A DNA stretch of 64,000 nucleotides, from positions 34,092 through 98,091 of the forward strand of contig JBEKMN010000050.1 in NCBI GenBank assembly GCA_050008495.1, written 5' to 3'. Shown here in pieces: positions 24,036-32,402 of the stretch. The notes beneath the pieces were generated by a model. It was not told where the DNA came from, made no database searches, and was given only the letters and a program-made list of their open reading frames with translations. Both the position numbers and the translations under genes were made by a program. The stretch comes from CAVROP01 sp050008495 (GTDB taxonomy: Bacteria; Acidobacteriota; Terriglobia; UBA7540). The stretch's first letter is position 1. Every line of letters starts with the position of its first letter.

Positions 24036-24110
24036 TGCGAAACGGGGACGGTATCGCAGGCTCGGGCGAGGGACGTGGGGGCGGGCTGCGAAACGGGGAC
24101 GGTATCGCAG
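24030..24110. repeat. Two 30-bp direct repeats, 51-bp period
   Basis: GCGGGCTGCGAAACGGGGAC... occurs identically at 24030-24059 and 24081-24110, each followed by a CTCGGGCGAG stretch. It touches the right end of the REPtron and precedes the ArsR promoter, so it may be a product of element-driven duplication. Confidence 0.75.
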
Positions 24111-24160
24111 CGCCTCGGGCGAGAGCTGCCGGCTTATCGATATCAGCCTGGATTTCCGGC

Positions 24161-24197
24161 TTGACATATGCTGATATGGGAATATATTATGCGGTGA
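24161..24197 (+). promoter_or_regulatory. ArsR-gene promoter; probable leaderless start and operator
   Basis: TTGACA (24161-24166) is followed after 18 bp by TATTAT (24185-24190); TATATT at 16 bp is an alternative. The ATG at 24197 lies seven bases after the -10 box, so the mRNA should be leaderless. ATATG occurs twice between the boxes (ATATGCTGATATGGG), a likely self-repression site. Confidence 0.7.
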
Positions 24198-24559
24198 TGG
24201 CAAGGGCGGCGACTAACTCGGATGCGTTCAACGCGGTGGCCGAGCCACGGCGCCGCGACATTCTGGTGCTTCTGGCGGACCGGGAGCGGCCCGTGACCGA
24301 CATCGTGGCGGCGCTGGAAATGGAGCAGCCCTCGGTGTCGAAGCACTTGCGGGTGCTGCGCGAGGTGGGTCTGGTGCGGATGCGCCGGGAAGGGCGGCGA
24401 AAGCTTTATCGAACCAATGCTGCGGCGATTCGTCCGCTGCACGAATGGGCCGGCGAATTCGAGCGGTTCTGGCGGCACACCTTGAGCCGCGTGAAAGAGC
24501 GGGCCGAAGCCAAGATGGCGGAGGCGGGCGCGAGCGAGGGCGACGCCGCGTCCAAGTGA
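24197..24559 (+). CDS. ArsR-family winged-helix repressor (SRPBCC-partner type)
   Basis: A 120-residue regulator. NAVAEPRRRDILVLLADRERP opens the ArsR fold; ALEMEQPSVSKHLRVLREVGLV holds the recognition helix, and MRREGRRKLYRTNAAAIRPLHEW the wing and C-terminal dimer helix typical of the SdpR-like branch. No metal-binding cysteines are present, so it does not sense metals. These regulators are usually paired with an AHSA1/SRPBCC protein, found here 467 bp downstream. ATG 24197 is chosen from the promoter spacing; GTG/ATG upstream (24176) lies inside the promoter. Confidence 0.9.
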   Translation: MARAATNSDAFNAVAEPRRRDILVLLADRERPVTDIVAALEMEQPSVSKHLRVLREVGLVRMRREGRRKLYRTNAAAIRPLHEWAGEFERFWRHTLSRVKERAEAKMAEAGASEGDAASK

Positions 24560-24652
24560 AGGCTTCGCCCCGCGCCAAGGACGAAGCATCTAACGGGGCA
24601 TACGAAGTATTCAAATCGGGGCTTTACAGGCTGCGGAAGAACGCCTGAATAC

Positions 24653-24968
24653 TGTCATTCTGAGCGGAGCGAAGTACAGGGCGAGATTCTTCGCTTCGCT
24701 CAGAATGACAACGGGATTGGGCCGACTGAGGAGCGGAGATCAGGGCGAGATTCTTCGCTTCGCTCAGAATGACAACGGGATTGGGCCGACTGAGGAGCGA
24801 AGATCAGGGCGAGATTCTTCGCTTCGCTCAGAATGACAACGGGTTTTCGGAACAGGAGTCTGAACCTGCAAAGGAATGGAGCAGAGGTATGTCATTGGCA
24901 CAGTGTCTGATTATGGAGTCAGAATGACAACGGGTTTTCGGAACAGGAGTTTGAACCTGCAAAGGAAT
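24653..24968. repeat. Tandem array built from REP family A units
   Basis: GATTCTTCGCTTCGCTCAGA... begins at 24685, 24749 and 24813, an exact 64-bp period. A second repeat (AATGACAACGGGTTTTCGGA...) begins at about 24831 and 24922, a 91-bp period. A single opposite-sense REP arm opens the array at 24653. The array fills the gap between the ArsR gene and its SRPBCC partner; no gene is present in it. Confidence 0.85.
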
Positions 24969-25026
24969 CAAATTAGGAGACCACCAGGAGAGATTCGCGA
25001 AGATCAAATTAACAAAAGGAGGAAAC

Positions 25027-25482
25027 ATGAGCACGGCAATGACGGTACCGAAGGTCGAGGATTTGACGCTGAGCATTACCGATGAAATTCATGTGAAGGC
25101 GACGCCGGAGGTGACTTTCGAGGCGCTGCTCGAGGAGTTGAGCTCAGGCATGACGGGAGCGGAGAACAAGCCCCTGCAGTTGAAGATCGAGGCTTGGCCG
25201 GGCGGGCGGTGGTACCGCGACCTGGGTGACGGGAATGGGCACCTGTGGGCGCACGTACAGGCGATCAAGCGGCCGACGCTGCTGGAGTTTTACGGGCCCC
25301 TGATGATGTCGTACGCCGTCGTGTCGAATGTGCAGTACCGGTTGAGCGAGGAGCCGGGCGGCACGTTGATCAAGTTTCATCATTTCGGGCTGGGAGTGAT
25401 TTCGGACGACTTTCGGAAAGGACTCGGCGAGGGGTGGAAGCACATCCAGGAGCGGGCGAAGCAGCGCGCGGAGAGGAAGTAG
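25027..25482 (+). CDS. SRPBCC/AHSA1-family protein
   Basis: A 151-residue START-like domain protein. ITDEIHVKATPEVTFEALLEE is the first strand and helix, EAWPGGRWYRDLGDGNGHLW and FYGPLMMSYAVVSNVQYRL form the beta-sheet cavity, and FGLGVISDDFRKGLGEGWKHI the long C-terminal helix. It has a strong AAGGAGG ribosome site. The family binds hydrophobic ligands or acts as a chaperone-like factor; no ligand is known. It is the expected partner of the ArsR regulator at 24197 but is separated by a repeat array. Confidence 0.88.
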   Translation: MSTAMTVPKVEDLTLSITDEIHVKATPEVTFEALLEELSSGMTGAENKPLQLKIEAWPGGRWYRDLGDGNGHLWAHVQAIKRPTLLEFYGPLMMSYAVVSNVQYRLSEEPGGTLIKFHHFGLGVISDDFRKGLGEGWKHIQERAKQRAERK

Positions 25483-25969
25483 TCACGCGCGTGGCGCATG
25501 CATCGCCCTTTGTGAATACGCCACTCGCGCGACCCGAATGCGTCGGCTCGGGAAATCGCAGACACCCCAGTGCAGGTGTCTGCGCCGGCCGGCGGGGGCC
25601 CTCGGCAAGCATCCGTGTGCGTGGGCTGGGAGCTGAGACAATTCGGTTTTCATCGTCGAATCGTCCGATGTAAACTCATCGAGGCAAATCGATCTCAAGA
25701 TCGGGCATTCGACGAGGTGAGGAAGGACTGAAAACGAACTCGCCGTAAAGGGTGGCAGAACTATCCGCGGAGGGCCGCTGGAGCCGGAGTCCCCGGAGGT
25801 TCAACACATAAGCACAGCACTTCCTGTCGGCCGCATCCAAAATTCCAGATTCAAAATTCCAGACCAGAGATCCTTGCGCGCGGCAGAAAACCTTGGGAAG
25901 AGCAGGCCAAAGGAAGCCCCGGGGGCTGCGACGCCGGCGAAGGGCCGTTGGATGTAAATCCCAGCGGCA
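25483..25969. other. Gap without recognised gene
   Basis: This 487-bp stretch holds a GACACC-ccagtgca-GGTGTC hairpin (25561-25580), which may end the SRPBCC transcript, and a short direct repeat AAAATTCCAGA (about 25838-25863). No frame with coding character was found. Confidence 0.6.
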
Positions 25970-26351
25970 ATGATTCTGCTGGGTGTCATGGCAACAGGCG
26001 CGCTGGCCGAGGAGAGAAAAGGAAGCGTGCCGGAGCGCATTCCTCCCAAGCGCTCTTCACAAATTCGACTGGCCGGTTCTGCCCGAGAGCCCGAACTCGC
26101 TGATGGTCAAGGTGGAGGGCGCGTCCGTGAAGCTTGCCTGGGACACCCACGGTGGAGACGCGACCGCCGTTGCCGTGGAACGGCGCGTGGGCGACCAGGG
26201 GCCTTGGGAAAGCATCGCAAAGCTGCCCGCGGCTGCGAAGGAGTACCAGGACAACCACCTGCCGGGAGGCGAGGGTGCGTCCTACCGAGTTCGAGCCCTC
26301 AACGATGCGGGCGAATCAGCCTATCCCAACGTTGTCCGTGTCAAAAGATAG
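25970..26351 (+). pseudogene. Possible frameshifted remnant of a fibronectin type III protein
   Basis: From ATG 25970 one frame reads as a signal peptide (MILLGVMATGALAEE). The next frame, from about 26060 to 26351, reads as an Fn3 module: SLMVKVEGASVKLAWDTHGG, then AVAVERRVGDQGPWESIAKL and GEGASYRVRALNDAGES. Joining the two needs a frameshift between about 26010 and 26070. The whole would be only about 125 residues, so it looks like a residue of a larger secreted protein. A short intact gene in the Fn3 frame is the alternative. Confidence 0.45.
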
Positions 26352-26448
26352 AATTCGCTGAGCCCGGATTTCCCTCACGTAGGTTCCGCCAGGAAGCGTC
26401 GGAACGACTGCGCCAACCTTAAGTTAGAAGGTGTGAGAAACCAGCCGC

Positions 26449-26544
26449 CTGTCATCCTGAGCGAAGCGGAGGATCTCCGCAGTTTCGTATGACAGAGCGA
26501 TTTACGAACAACTGCTGAGATCCTTCGCTCCGCTCAGGATGACA
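26449..26544. repeat. REP family A inverted pair
   Basis: CCTGTCATCCTGAGCGAAGC at the left pairs with GCTCCGCTCAGGATGACA at the right, separated by about 50 bp. It lies between the Fn3 remnant and the phosphoesterase gene. Confidence 0.8.
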
Positions 26545-26685
26545 CTCTGCAGATTTCCTCACACTTCTCACCTCGGCGTCCTGGGGGAAGACAGCGTTGG
26601 TGTGTGCTATCATACCTGTTTCAGGGCATAGGTCGACAATTTCACAATTAACCGCGGGCGCTTTCGTCGCTGGAGGAAGCAGACA

Positions 26686-27987
26686 ATGGCTAAACGCATC
26701 GGTCCCCCGTCGCATCGCAAACCGGGAGCGCGTGCGGGTAAGCCCGGCACAGGCCGCTCCGGAACTGGTAGACCGGGCGGAAGGGCATCATCAGCTCCGG
26801 GGAGCGGGCAACCCGTGTTCGCGCAGCCGACGCATTCGCCCGATCCGACCGGATTCAAAGATCCAGTCACCGACCAGAAAGAGCCGGACGTGGCAGGCGT
26901 GCAGCCTGTTCCACAGCCCTCCACTTCCGGGGCGGAGCCGATCCTGACGCTGGCCACCATCTACGGAAGCCAAGGGGCGACCATTACACAGACGATTCAA
27001 CAGTCAGGCCAGATCGTCTTTCACGCGGTGGGCGACACGGGAAGTGCGGAAGGACCGGCCACGCAGTCTCTGGTTGCCGATAAGATGGTTTCCGACTTCA
27101 CGGAGACGAATCCCGCGGACGTACCGTCTTTCTTCTATCATCTGGGTGATTTGGTCTATTACTTCGGCGAGGCCACCTACTATTACGACCAGTTCTACGA
27201 GCCCTACCGGTTGTACCCGGCGCCGATCATCGGAATTCCCGGAAACCACGACGGCATTGTGTACCCTGGCGATCCGGCGGCCAGCCTGGCTGCCTTCCTT
27301 GCGAATTTCTGTACCGCGGCGCCGGTTCCTGCGCCTGACGCCGGCGGCCTGGTGCGCACCACGATGACGCAACCGGGTGTTTACTACACGTTCGAGGCGC
27401 CGTTTGCGCGAATTCTGGGGGTCTACACGAACGTTCTGGAGGATCCCGGCGTTATTTCCGACCAGAATGGGACCTACCCTAAGTTGGGCGAGCGGCAGAT
27501 CACGTTCCTGACAACAGCGCTGGAGCGCGTGAAGAGCGACAACTTCACGGGCGCCGTGATCATCGCCACGCACCACCCGCCCTTCACGGGCGGGTCGGAG
27601 CACGGCGGAAGTCCGCTGATGCTCCAGGATCTCGACAGCGCGTGCACGGCGGCAGGAGTCTGGCCGCATGCGGTGCTTTCCGGCCATGTGCATAATTACC
27701 AGCGCTTCCCACGGGTCGTGAGTAATTACCAGATTCCTTACGTGGTGGCTGGCTGCGGGGGACATGCGCCGCTGGTCAAGATGAGTTCAACTTATCGCAC
27801 GCCGTATCCGGTTGACAGCACCCTGACGCTCGAGAGCTACGATGATACCGATTACGGTTACCTGCGCATCGTGGTGAACACGCAGACGATGACCATAGAA
27901 TTTCATCCGCAGTCGGACGGCGGAACCACCAAGACGCCGGACGATACTGTGACCGTCGAACTTGCCACTCACACCATCAGTGGGTAG
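26686..27987 (+). CDS. Calcineurin-like metallophosphoesterase
   Basis: A 433-residue protein with all family motifs in order: GDTG near 117, YHLGDLVYY near 150-158, GIPGNHDG near 182-189, ATHHPPF near 292 and SGHVHNYQR near 331-339. These bind the two-metal centre. The first 90 residues are Gly/Pro/Ser-rich and disordered, with no signal peptide. The N-terminal region and fold resemble purple acid phosphatase-like enzymes of acidobacteria and plants. It hydrolyses phosphomono- or diesters; the substrate is unknown. The start ATG 26686 has GGAGGAAGC upstream. Confidence 0.92.
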   Translation: MAKRIGPPSHRKPGARAGKPGTGRSGTGRPGGRASSAPGSGQPVFAQPTHSPDPTGFKDPVTDQKEPDVAGVQPVPQPSTSGAEPILTLATIYGSQGATITQTIQQSGQIVFHAVGDTGSAEGPATQSLVADKMVSDFTETNPADVPSFFYHLGDLVYYFGEATYYYDQFYEPYRLYPAPIIGIPGNHDGIVYPGDPAASLAAFLANFCTAAPVPAPDAGGLVRTTMTQPGVYYTFEAPFARILGVYTNVLEDPGVISDQNGTYPKLGERQITFLTTALERVKSDNFTGAVIIATHHPPFTGGSEHGGSPLMLQDLDSACTAAGVWPHAVLSGHVHNYQRFPRVVSNYQIPYVVAGCGGHAPLVKMSSTYRTPYPVDSTLTLESYDDTDYGYLRIVVNTQTMTIEFHPQSDGGTTKTPDDTVTVELATHTISG

Positions 27988-28218
27988 GAAAACCAACTGC
28001 CCTGCCAGTCAGAGTAGAGCGTGCCTTTCAGCCCGAAACCTCGGCTTGCCGGCGGTCAGGCGCGGAAGTCCCCAGCGCCACTCGAACAGCATTAGAATTG
28101 AGGTGTGATCGAAGCTGCCGGCGCCACTGAGGCGACCGGCCTTCAGCTTCGCGCCGAGTACCTTCCGTCTTGCAGGCCGGCTCTCCGCACGAACCGGAGT
28201 CCCGGCAGGAGGCACGCC

Positions 28219-29085
28219 ATGTTCAATTCTGAGATGGGCATAAAGCGGAGCGCTGACATAGGAGGCTGGGTTGTCATGATTGCGGCGTTATGCATGTGTC
28301 CCGACCAAATGGTCCGGGCGAGCGATTCCGCATCCCAAGGCGAGCGCTTTCGCTTGCCGCTCAGGACCCAAGTGCAGCCTTTCAAGGGCAGCAACGTCTG
28401 GGAAGCTGCACGCTTTGAGAGCGTGTTCTCAAAGCGAGAGACCGCCGTCGTCATCTGCGACATGTGGGACAACCATTGGTGCGCGGGCGCGACCCGGCGA
28501 GTTAATGAGTTGGCGCACAAAATGGACCCCGTTCTCGAGATGTGCCGGGCCGCCGGAATTCTGGTCGTTCATGCGCCTTCGGATACGATGGATTTCTACA
28601 AAGACTATCCCCAGCGCCGCGTGATGCAGCTCCTTACACCCGTGACTCCTCCCGCGAGCCTGGGTTTGACTTCGCCGGCATTGCCCATTGACGATGCCGA
28701 CGGCGGTTGCGACACTCCGGGCGACACGGAGCATCAAGCCTGGACGCGTGAGAATCCACTGTTATTCATTAAGGCAGATGATGTGATCTCGGATAACGGC
28801 GGAGAGATTTACAGCCTCCTCGAACAGGAGGGCATCAAGAATCTTTTCGTCATGGGCGTGCATGCCAACATGTGCATTCTGAATCGCACGTTCGCCATCA
28901 AGCAGATGACCAACTGGGGGATCTCCTGCGTGCTGGTCCGCGATCTCACCGATGCCATGTACAACCCCCGCTCGCGGCCTCACGTTACTCACGCGGAGGG
29001 AACCGAGTTGGTCATCGAGTATATTGAGAAGTATTGGTGCCCAACCACACTCAGCGGAGATCTTGTAAACGCCCTGAAGAAGTAA
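28219..29085 (+). CDS. Exported isochorismatase-family cysteine hydrolase
   Basis: A 288-residue protein from ATG 28219 with AGGAGG upstream. A hydrophobic leader (GWVVMIAALCMCPDQMV) suggests export. The catalytic triad of the family is visible: Asp in AVVICDMWDNHWC near 80, Lys in LLFIKADDVI near 185, and Cys in VMGVHANMCILNRTF near 222. Enzymes of the family hydrolyse amides or vinyl ethers such as nicotinamide, N-carbamoyl compounds or isochorismate. Its last 35 bp overlap the convergent GNAT gene. Substrate unknown. Confidence 0.9.
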   Translation: MFNSEMGIKRSADIGGWVVMIAALCMCPDQMVRASDSASQGERFRLPLRTQVQPFKGSNVWEAARFESVFSKRETAVVICDMWDNHWCAGATRRVNELAHKMDPVLEMCRAAGILVVHAPSDTMDFYKDYPQRRVMQLLTPVTPPASLGLTSPALPIDDADGGCDTPGDTEHQAWTRENPLLFIKADDVISDNGGEIYSLLEQEGIKNLFVMGVHANMCILNRTFAIKQMTNWGISCVLVRDLTDAMYNPRSRPHVTHAEGTELVIEYIEKYWCPTTLSGDLVNALKK

Positions 29086-29527
29086 CCTTCCTGATATCGT
29101 TCCAGACCAGCCAGTGATCGTTCAGCTTCTCTGCTCCATGCCGGATGTAGAAGGCGCGCGCCACGGCGTTCGAAGGGTCCACATTCACACATATTCGGAA
29201 CGCCTTTTGTTCAACGAACCAACCCGCCAGCAGGCGAAGCAGCTCGGAGGCGATACCTGAGCCGCGCCGCTCCGGAATGACGTTGATCCACTGCAACTCA
29301 CCGTCGCACCCGTGGCGCCGGGTAAGGTGGCCGGCCACGAACGCAACTACGGAACTCTCCCCCACGGCAACATAACAACTTCTAGGCGGCAACGCGCGTT
29401 GCGGATTGTGTTCACCATTCAGGTAACCGGTTATGCGGTTAGTCCAAAACTCGAAGCGTCCCCATTCGGAAGCCCGGATTCGAGCCATGCCGGGGATGTC
29501 AGCTCTCTCGGATGACCTGTAGAGCAC
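29051..29527 (-). CDS. GNAT-family N-acetyltransferase
   Basis: A 158-residue protein from GTG 29527 with GAGG nine bases upstream. The acetyl-CoA-binding loop is VIPERRGSGIASELLRLL near residues 84-101, fitting R/Q-x2-G-x-G/A. NVDPSNAVARAFYIRHGAEK near 113-132 is the conserved region C. It transfers acetyl groups to an unknown amine. It converges on and overlaps the cysteine hydrolase gene by 35 bp at its 3' end. Confidence 0.9.
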   Translation of the reverse strand: MLYRSSERADIPGMARIRASEWGRFEFWTNRITGYLNGEHNPQRALPPRSCYVAVGESSVVAFVAGHLTRRHGCDGELQWINVIPERRGSGIASELLRLLAGWFVEQKAFRICVNVDPSNAVARAFYIRHGAEKLNDHWLVWNDIRKVTSSGRLQDLR

Positions 29528-29557
29528 GGCGCTTTTCCTCAGTCTCCACTCACAACT

Positions 29558-32188
29558 CTACTCATATCGCAATGCTACCATAGGATCGACTTTCGTGGCC
29601 CGCCGGGCGGGCAGGTAGCAAGCGAGCAGCATAGTTGCGGTCAGGACGAGCGCCACCCCGATATAGGTGATCGGATCTGTGGGGCGTACTCCAAAGAGCA
29701 GGCCTGAGAGTACGCGGCTGAGGCCAAGCGCTGCCACCAGTCCGATTACCACTCCCGCAAGACTCAGCCGCATGCCCTGTTTCACCACCAGTGCGAGCAC
29801 GTCCCGGGGTTCGGCTCCGAGCGCCATGTGTACGCCGAACTCTCGCGTGCGCAGCCCCACGTAGTAGGCCACCACGCCCGCGAGACCCAGCGCCGCCAGC
29901 AAAAGCGCCAGAACGCCGAAAACTCCCAGGAGGGTGCCGGTGAAGCGAGGAAGGAAGAGCGGAATTGACATGTATTGTGCCAAGGTCTCCGCGTCCAGCA
30001 CGGGGAGGTTCGGATCGACCGCCTGAATTGCGCGCTCGACGGTGGCCAGCATCGTCTTCGGGTCGCCTGTGGTTTGCACCACCAGGGCTGCCTGCGCCTC
30101 GTAAGCCTGGGCGAATGGCCGGAACAAGAAAGGCTGATTCTCTTCCTGCAAGCTCCGGTACTTGCCCGTGGCGACCACCCCCACGATCTCCAGCGGCGAC
30201 CGCTTGCCAAAGGCCAGGCTCATTTGCTTTCCGACGGGGTTCTGGCCCGGCCAGTAGCGTTGTGCCATCGCCTCGTTAATGATAACGACGCCGGGAGAAG
30301 CCTGATTGTCCTGCCGGGTGAAGTCTCGTCCACTCAGCAGGGAGACGCCCAGGGTGTGGAAGTATCCAGGCCCCACGCCCATAAAATCAATGGGAATCCC
30401 TGGCAGGCCCGGAGGCGGCTGATAACCGTCGATCGCAACGACTGTTGCCATTCTCGCGAATCCCAGAGGCAGATGGTTCGCGACGCTTGCCGATTCGACG
30501 CCCGGCAATCCCCCCACCTTGTCAATCACCTGGCTGTAAAACTCCCGGCCGCGATTCTCGGAGTAGCCTAGGATATCGAGATCGAGCGTGACCACAAGGC
30601 GGTTGCTGATTCGAAATCCCGGATCGATGGAGCTTGCGCTCGCGAGACTGCGCAAACACAGGCCCGCGCCAATCAGCAGAATCGTGCAGACCGCAACCTG
30701 TCCTGCCACTAATACGTTGCGCAGACGGTTCCTGGCAGGGCTGCCGGTCGCCTCTTCCTTCAATCTCGATACCACATCCACTTTCGAGCTGCGCAATGCA
30801 GGCGCTACGCCGAACGCGAAGCCGGCGAGCAGCGACACCAACAACGTGAATGCCAGCACCCGCCAATCCAGCGGAAGTTGAATGTTGACGAAGGAGAGCA
30901 TGGGCGGCTTGAGCTTGAACAAAAGAGGTCCCGAGAAGACGGAAAGGCCCAGCGCCACCACGCCCGCGGCGAGTGAGAGCATTGCGCTCTCCGTCAGCAT
31001 TTGCCGGATGATTCGGCCCCGGCCCGCCCCCAGAGCAGAGCGGATGGCCATCTCCCGCGTGCGGCGCGACGCCCGCGCCAGCAGCAAGTTGGCCAGATTG
31101 GCGCAGGCGATGAGCAGGACCAAACCCACTACCGCCATGAGTAACCCCGTAACCGGAGCAGCAACTCCGTTGAATTCCGGCGGCAGCCCGCTTAGCGGCA
31201 TCACCGCCGCATCCCATCCCTTGTTGCTTTGCGGAAAGGCCTGCGCGAGCTGTTTCTCGAGCACACTCAGGTCCGCCTGTGCCTGCTGCGGCGCGATGCC
31301 GGGCTTCGGGCGTCCGGTCACGAAAAGCCAGTAACCGGTGCGAGTGGTCAGCAGATCCATGCCAGGCGAGATTTGACGTTGCATCATGATGGGAGTCCAG
31401 AAGTCCGGCTCGGATAACGCTTCGATGCCGCTGAAATGGGCCGGCGCCACTCCCACCACGCTGAAGCTGCTCCCGTTGAAGATGAGGGTTTTCCCGATGA
31501 CCCCGAGGTCAGATCCCAGGCGTTGCTGCCAGAATCTGTGATTGAGCACGACAACGGGGTTTCTCAGCGGAACCTGATCCTCTTCCGGCAGAAACGTTCG
31601 CCCCAGAATCGGCTTGACCCCCAGAACCGAGAAGAAATTCCCGGAAACCAGTTGCCCCATGACCAACCCCGTCTCGCCGCCGGTTTTCCAGCTCACACGC
31701 TCCGGATCGCTGCTGTACGCCACAAGCCCCGAGAAGGCTTGACTGTGATCGCGATAGTAGACGTAATCGGGATAACTGAATTGAAGATATTGGCCATCGG
31801 GAAGGCGGTTCCATAGTGCGCACAATTTATTCGGAGCGGCGACAACAGACGGAGGACGCAAGAGCAGAGCGTTCACGTAACTGAAGATGGTGGTGTTAGC
31901 CCCAATTCCGAGCGCGAGGGAAAGCACCGCCACGGCCGTGAAGCCAGGGCATTTGCGCAAACTGCGCAGGCCGAAGCGGATGTCCTGGACGAGATGGTCC
32001 CACGCCAGCCAGCGGCCTGATTCGTAAAAGCGCTCCTCGGCGCGGGTGACGTTGCCGAAGGCGCGCCGCGCCGCCGTGCGCGCTTCTGCCTCGCTCAGAC
32101 CCTGCTCTTTCAGCCGCTCCGTCTCGAGCTCCAAATGCGCGTTGATTTCCGCCGCGAAATCACTCGACTTGCGTTTTCGCCAGAACAT
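29558..32188 (-). CDS. Orphan ABC permease (acidobacterial duplicated type, MacB/FtsX)
   Basis: An 876-residue protein. The N-terminal prefix (DFAAEINAHLELETERLKEQ, then EAEARTAARRAFGNVTRA) is the soluble domain typical of acidobacterial permeases. DIRFGLRSLRKCPGFTAVAV opens the MacB-type periplasmic domain between the first span and two FtsX repeats. FtsX units are centred near 390-450 (LANLLLARASRRTREMAIRS) and 800-870, ending PARRATKVDPMVALRYE. No ATPase is adjacent, so it is an orphan. It probably exports antibiotics or peptides, or acts in stress response. It has a GGGAGG ribosome site and follows the homologue at 32403. Confidence 0.93.
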   Translation of the reverse strand: MFWRKRKSSDFAAEINAHLELETERLKEQGLSEAEARTAARRAFGNVTRAEERFYESGRWLAWDHLVQDIRFGLRSLRKCPGFTAVAVLSLALGIGANTTIFSYVNALLLRPPSVVAAPNKLCALWNRLPDGQYLQFSYPDYVYYRDHSQAFSGLVAYSSDPERVSWKTGGETGLVMGQLVSGNFFSVLGVKPILGRTFLPEEDQVPLRNPVVVLNHRFWQQRLGSDLGVIGKTLIFNGSSFSVVGVAPAHFSGIEALSEPDFWTPIMMQRQISPGMDLLTTRTGYWLFVTGRPKPGIAPQQAQADLSVLEKQLAQAFPQSNKGWDAAVMPLSGLPPEFNGVAAPVTGLLMAVVGLVLLIACANLANLLLARASRRTREMAIRSALGAGRGRIIRQMLTESAMLSLAAGVVALGLSVFSGPLLFKLKPPMLSFVNIQLPLDWRVLAFTLLVSLLAGFAFGVAPALRSSKVDVVSRLKEEATGSPARNRLRNVLVAGQVAVCTILLIGAGLCLRSLASASSIDPGFRISNRLVVTLDLDILGYSENRGREFYSQVIDKVGGLPGVESASVANHLPLGFARMATVVAIDGYQPPPGLPGIPIDFMGVGPGYFHTLGVSLLSGRDFTRQDNQASPGVVIINEAMAQRYWPGQNPVGKQMSLAFGKRSPLEIVGVVATGKYRSLQEENQPFLFRPFAQAYEAQAALVVQTTGDPKTMLATVERAIQAVDPNLPVLDAETLAQYMSIPLFLPRFTGTLLGVFGVLALLLAALGLAGVVAYYVGLRTREFGVHMALGAEPRDVLALVVKQGMRLSLAGVVIGLVAALGLSRVLSGLLFGVRPTDPITYIGVALVLTATMLLACYLPARRATKVDPMVALRYE

Positions 32189-32254
32189 CGTGTCGAACCT
32201 CCCGTCGCACCATTTTCGTGATACGCAAATAGTTCAAACCGGCAAGGCTTAGCT

Positions 32255-32346
32255 TGTCATCCTGAGCGAGGCGAAGGATCTCTGGAGTCGGCCGGCAGCG
32301 AGGCGAGTTAGCAACAACAGAGATCCTTCGCTTCGCTCAGGATGAC
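32255..32346. repeat. REP family A inverted pair between permease genes
   Basis: TGTCATCCTGAGCGAGGCGA at the left pairs with TCGCTTCGCTCAGGATGA at the right. It lies between the two co-oriented permease genes and may separate their expression. Confidence 0.8.
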
Positions 32347-32402
32347 CGAGCATTAACTGTTTCCCGCTCATCTGTAACAACGCACTACCCGTTCGCCATG
32401 TT

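Noticed and set aside
24653..24968. Regularly spaced repeats that could suggest a CRISPR array
   Set aside because: The period is exact, the spacers are the same sequence in each unit, and the units are REP hairpins. No cas genes are near.
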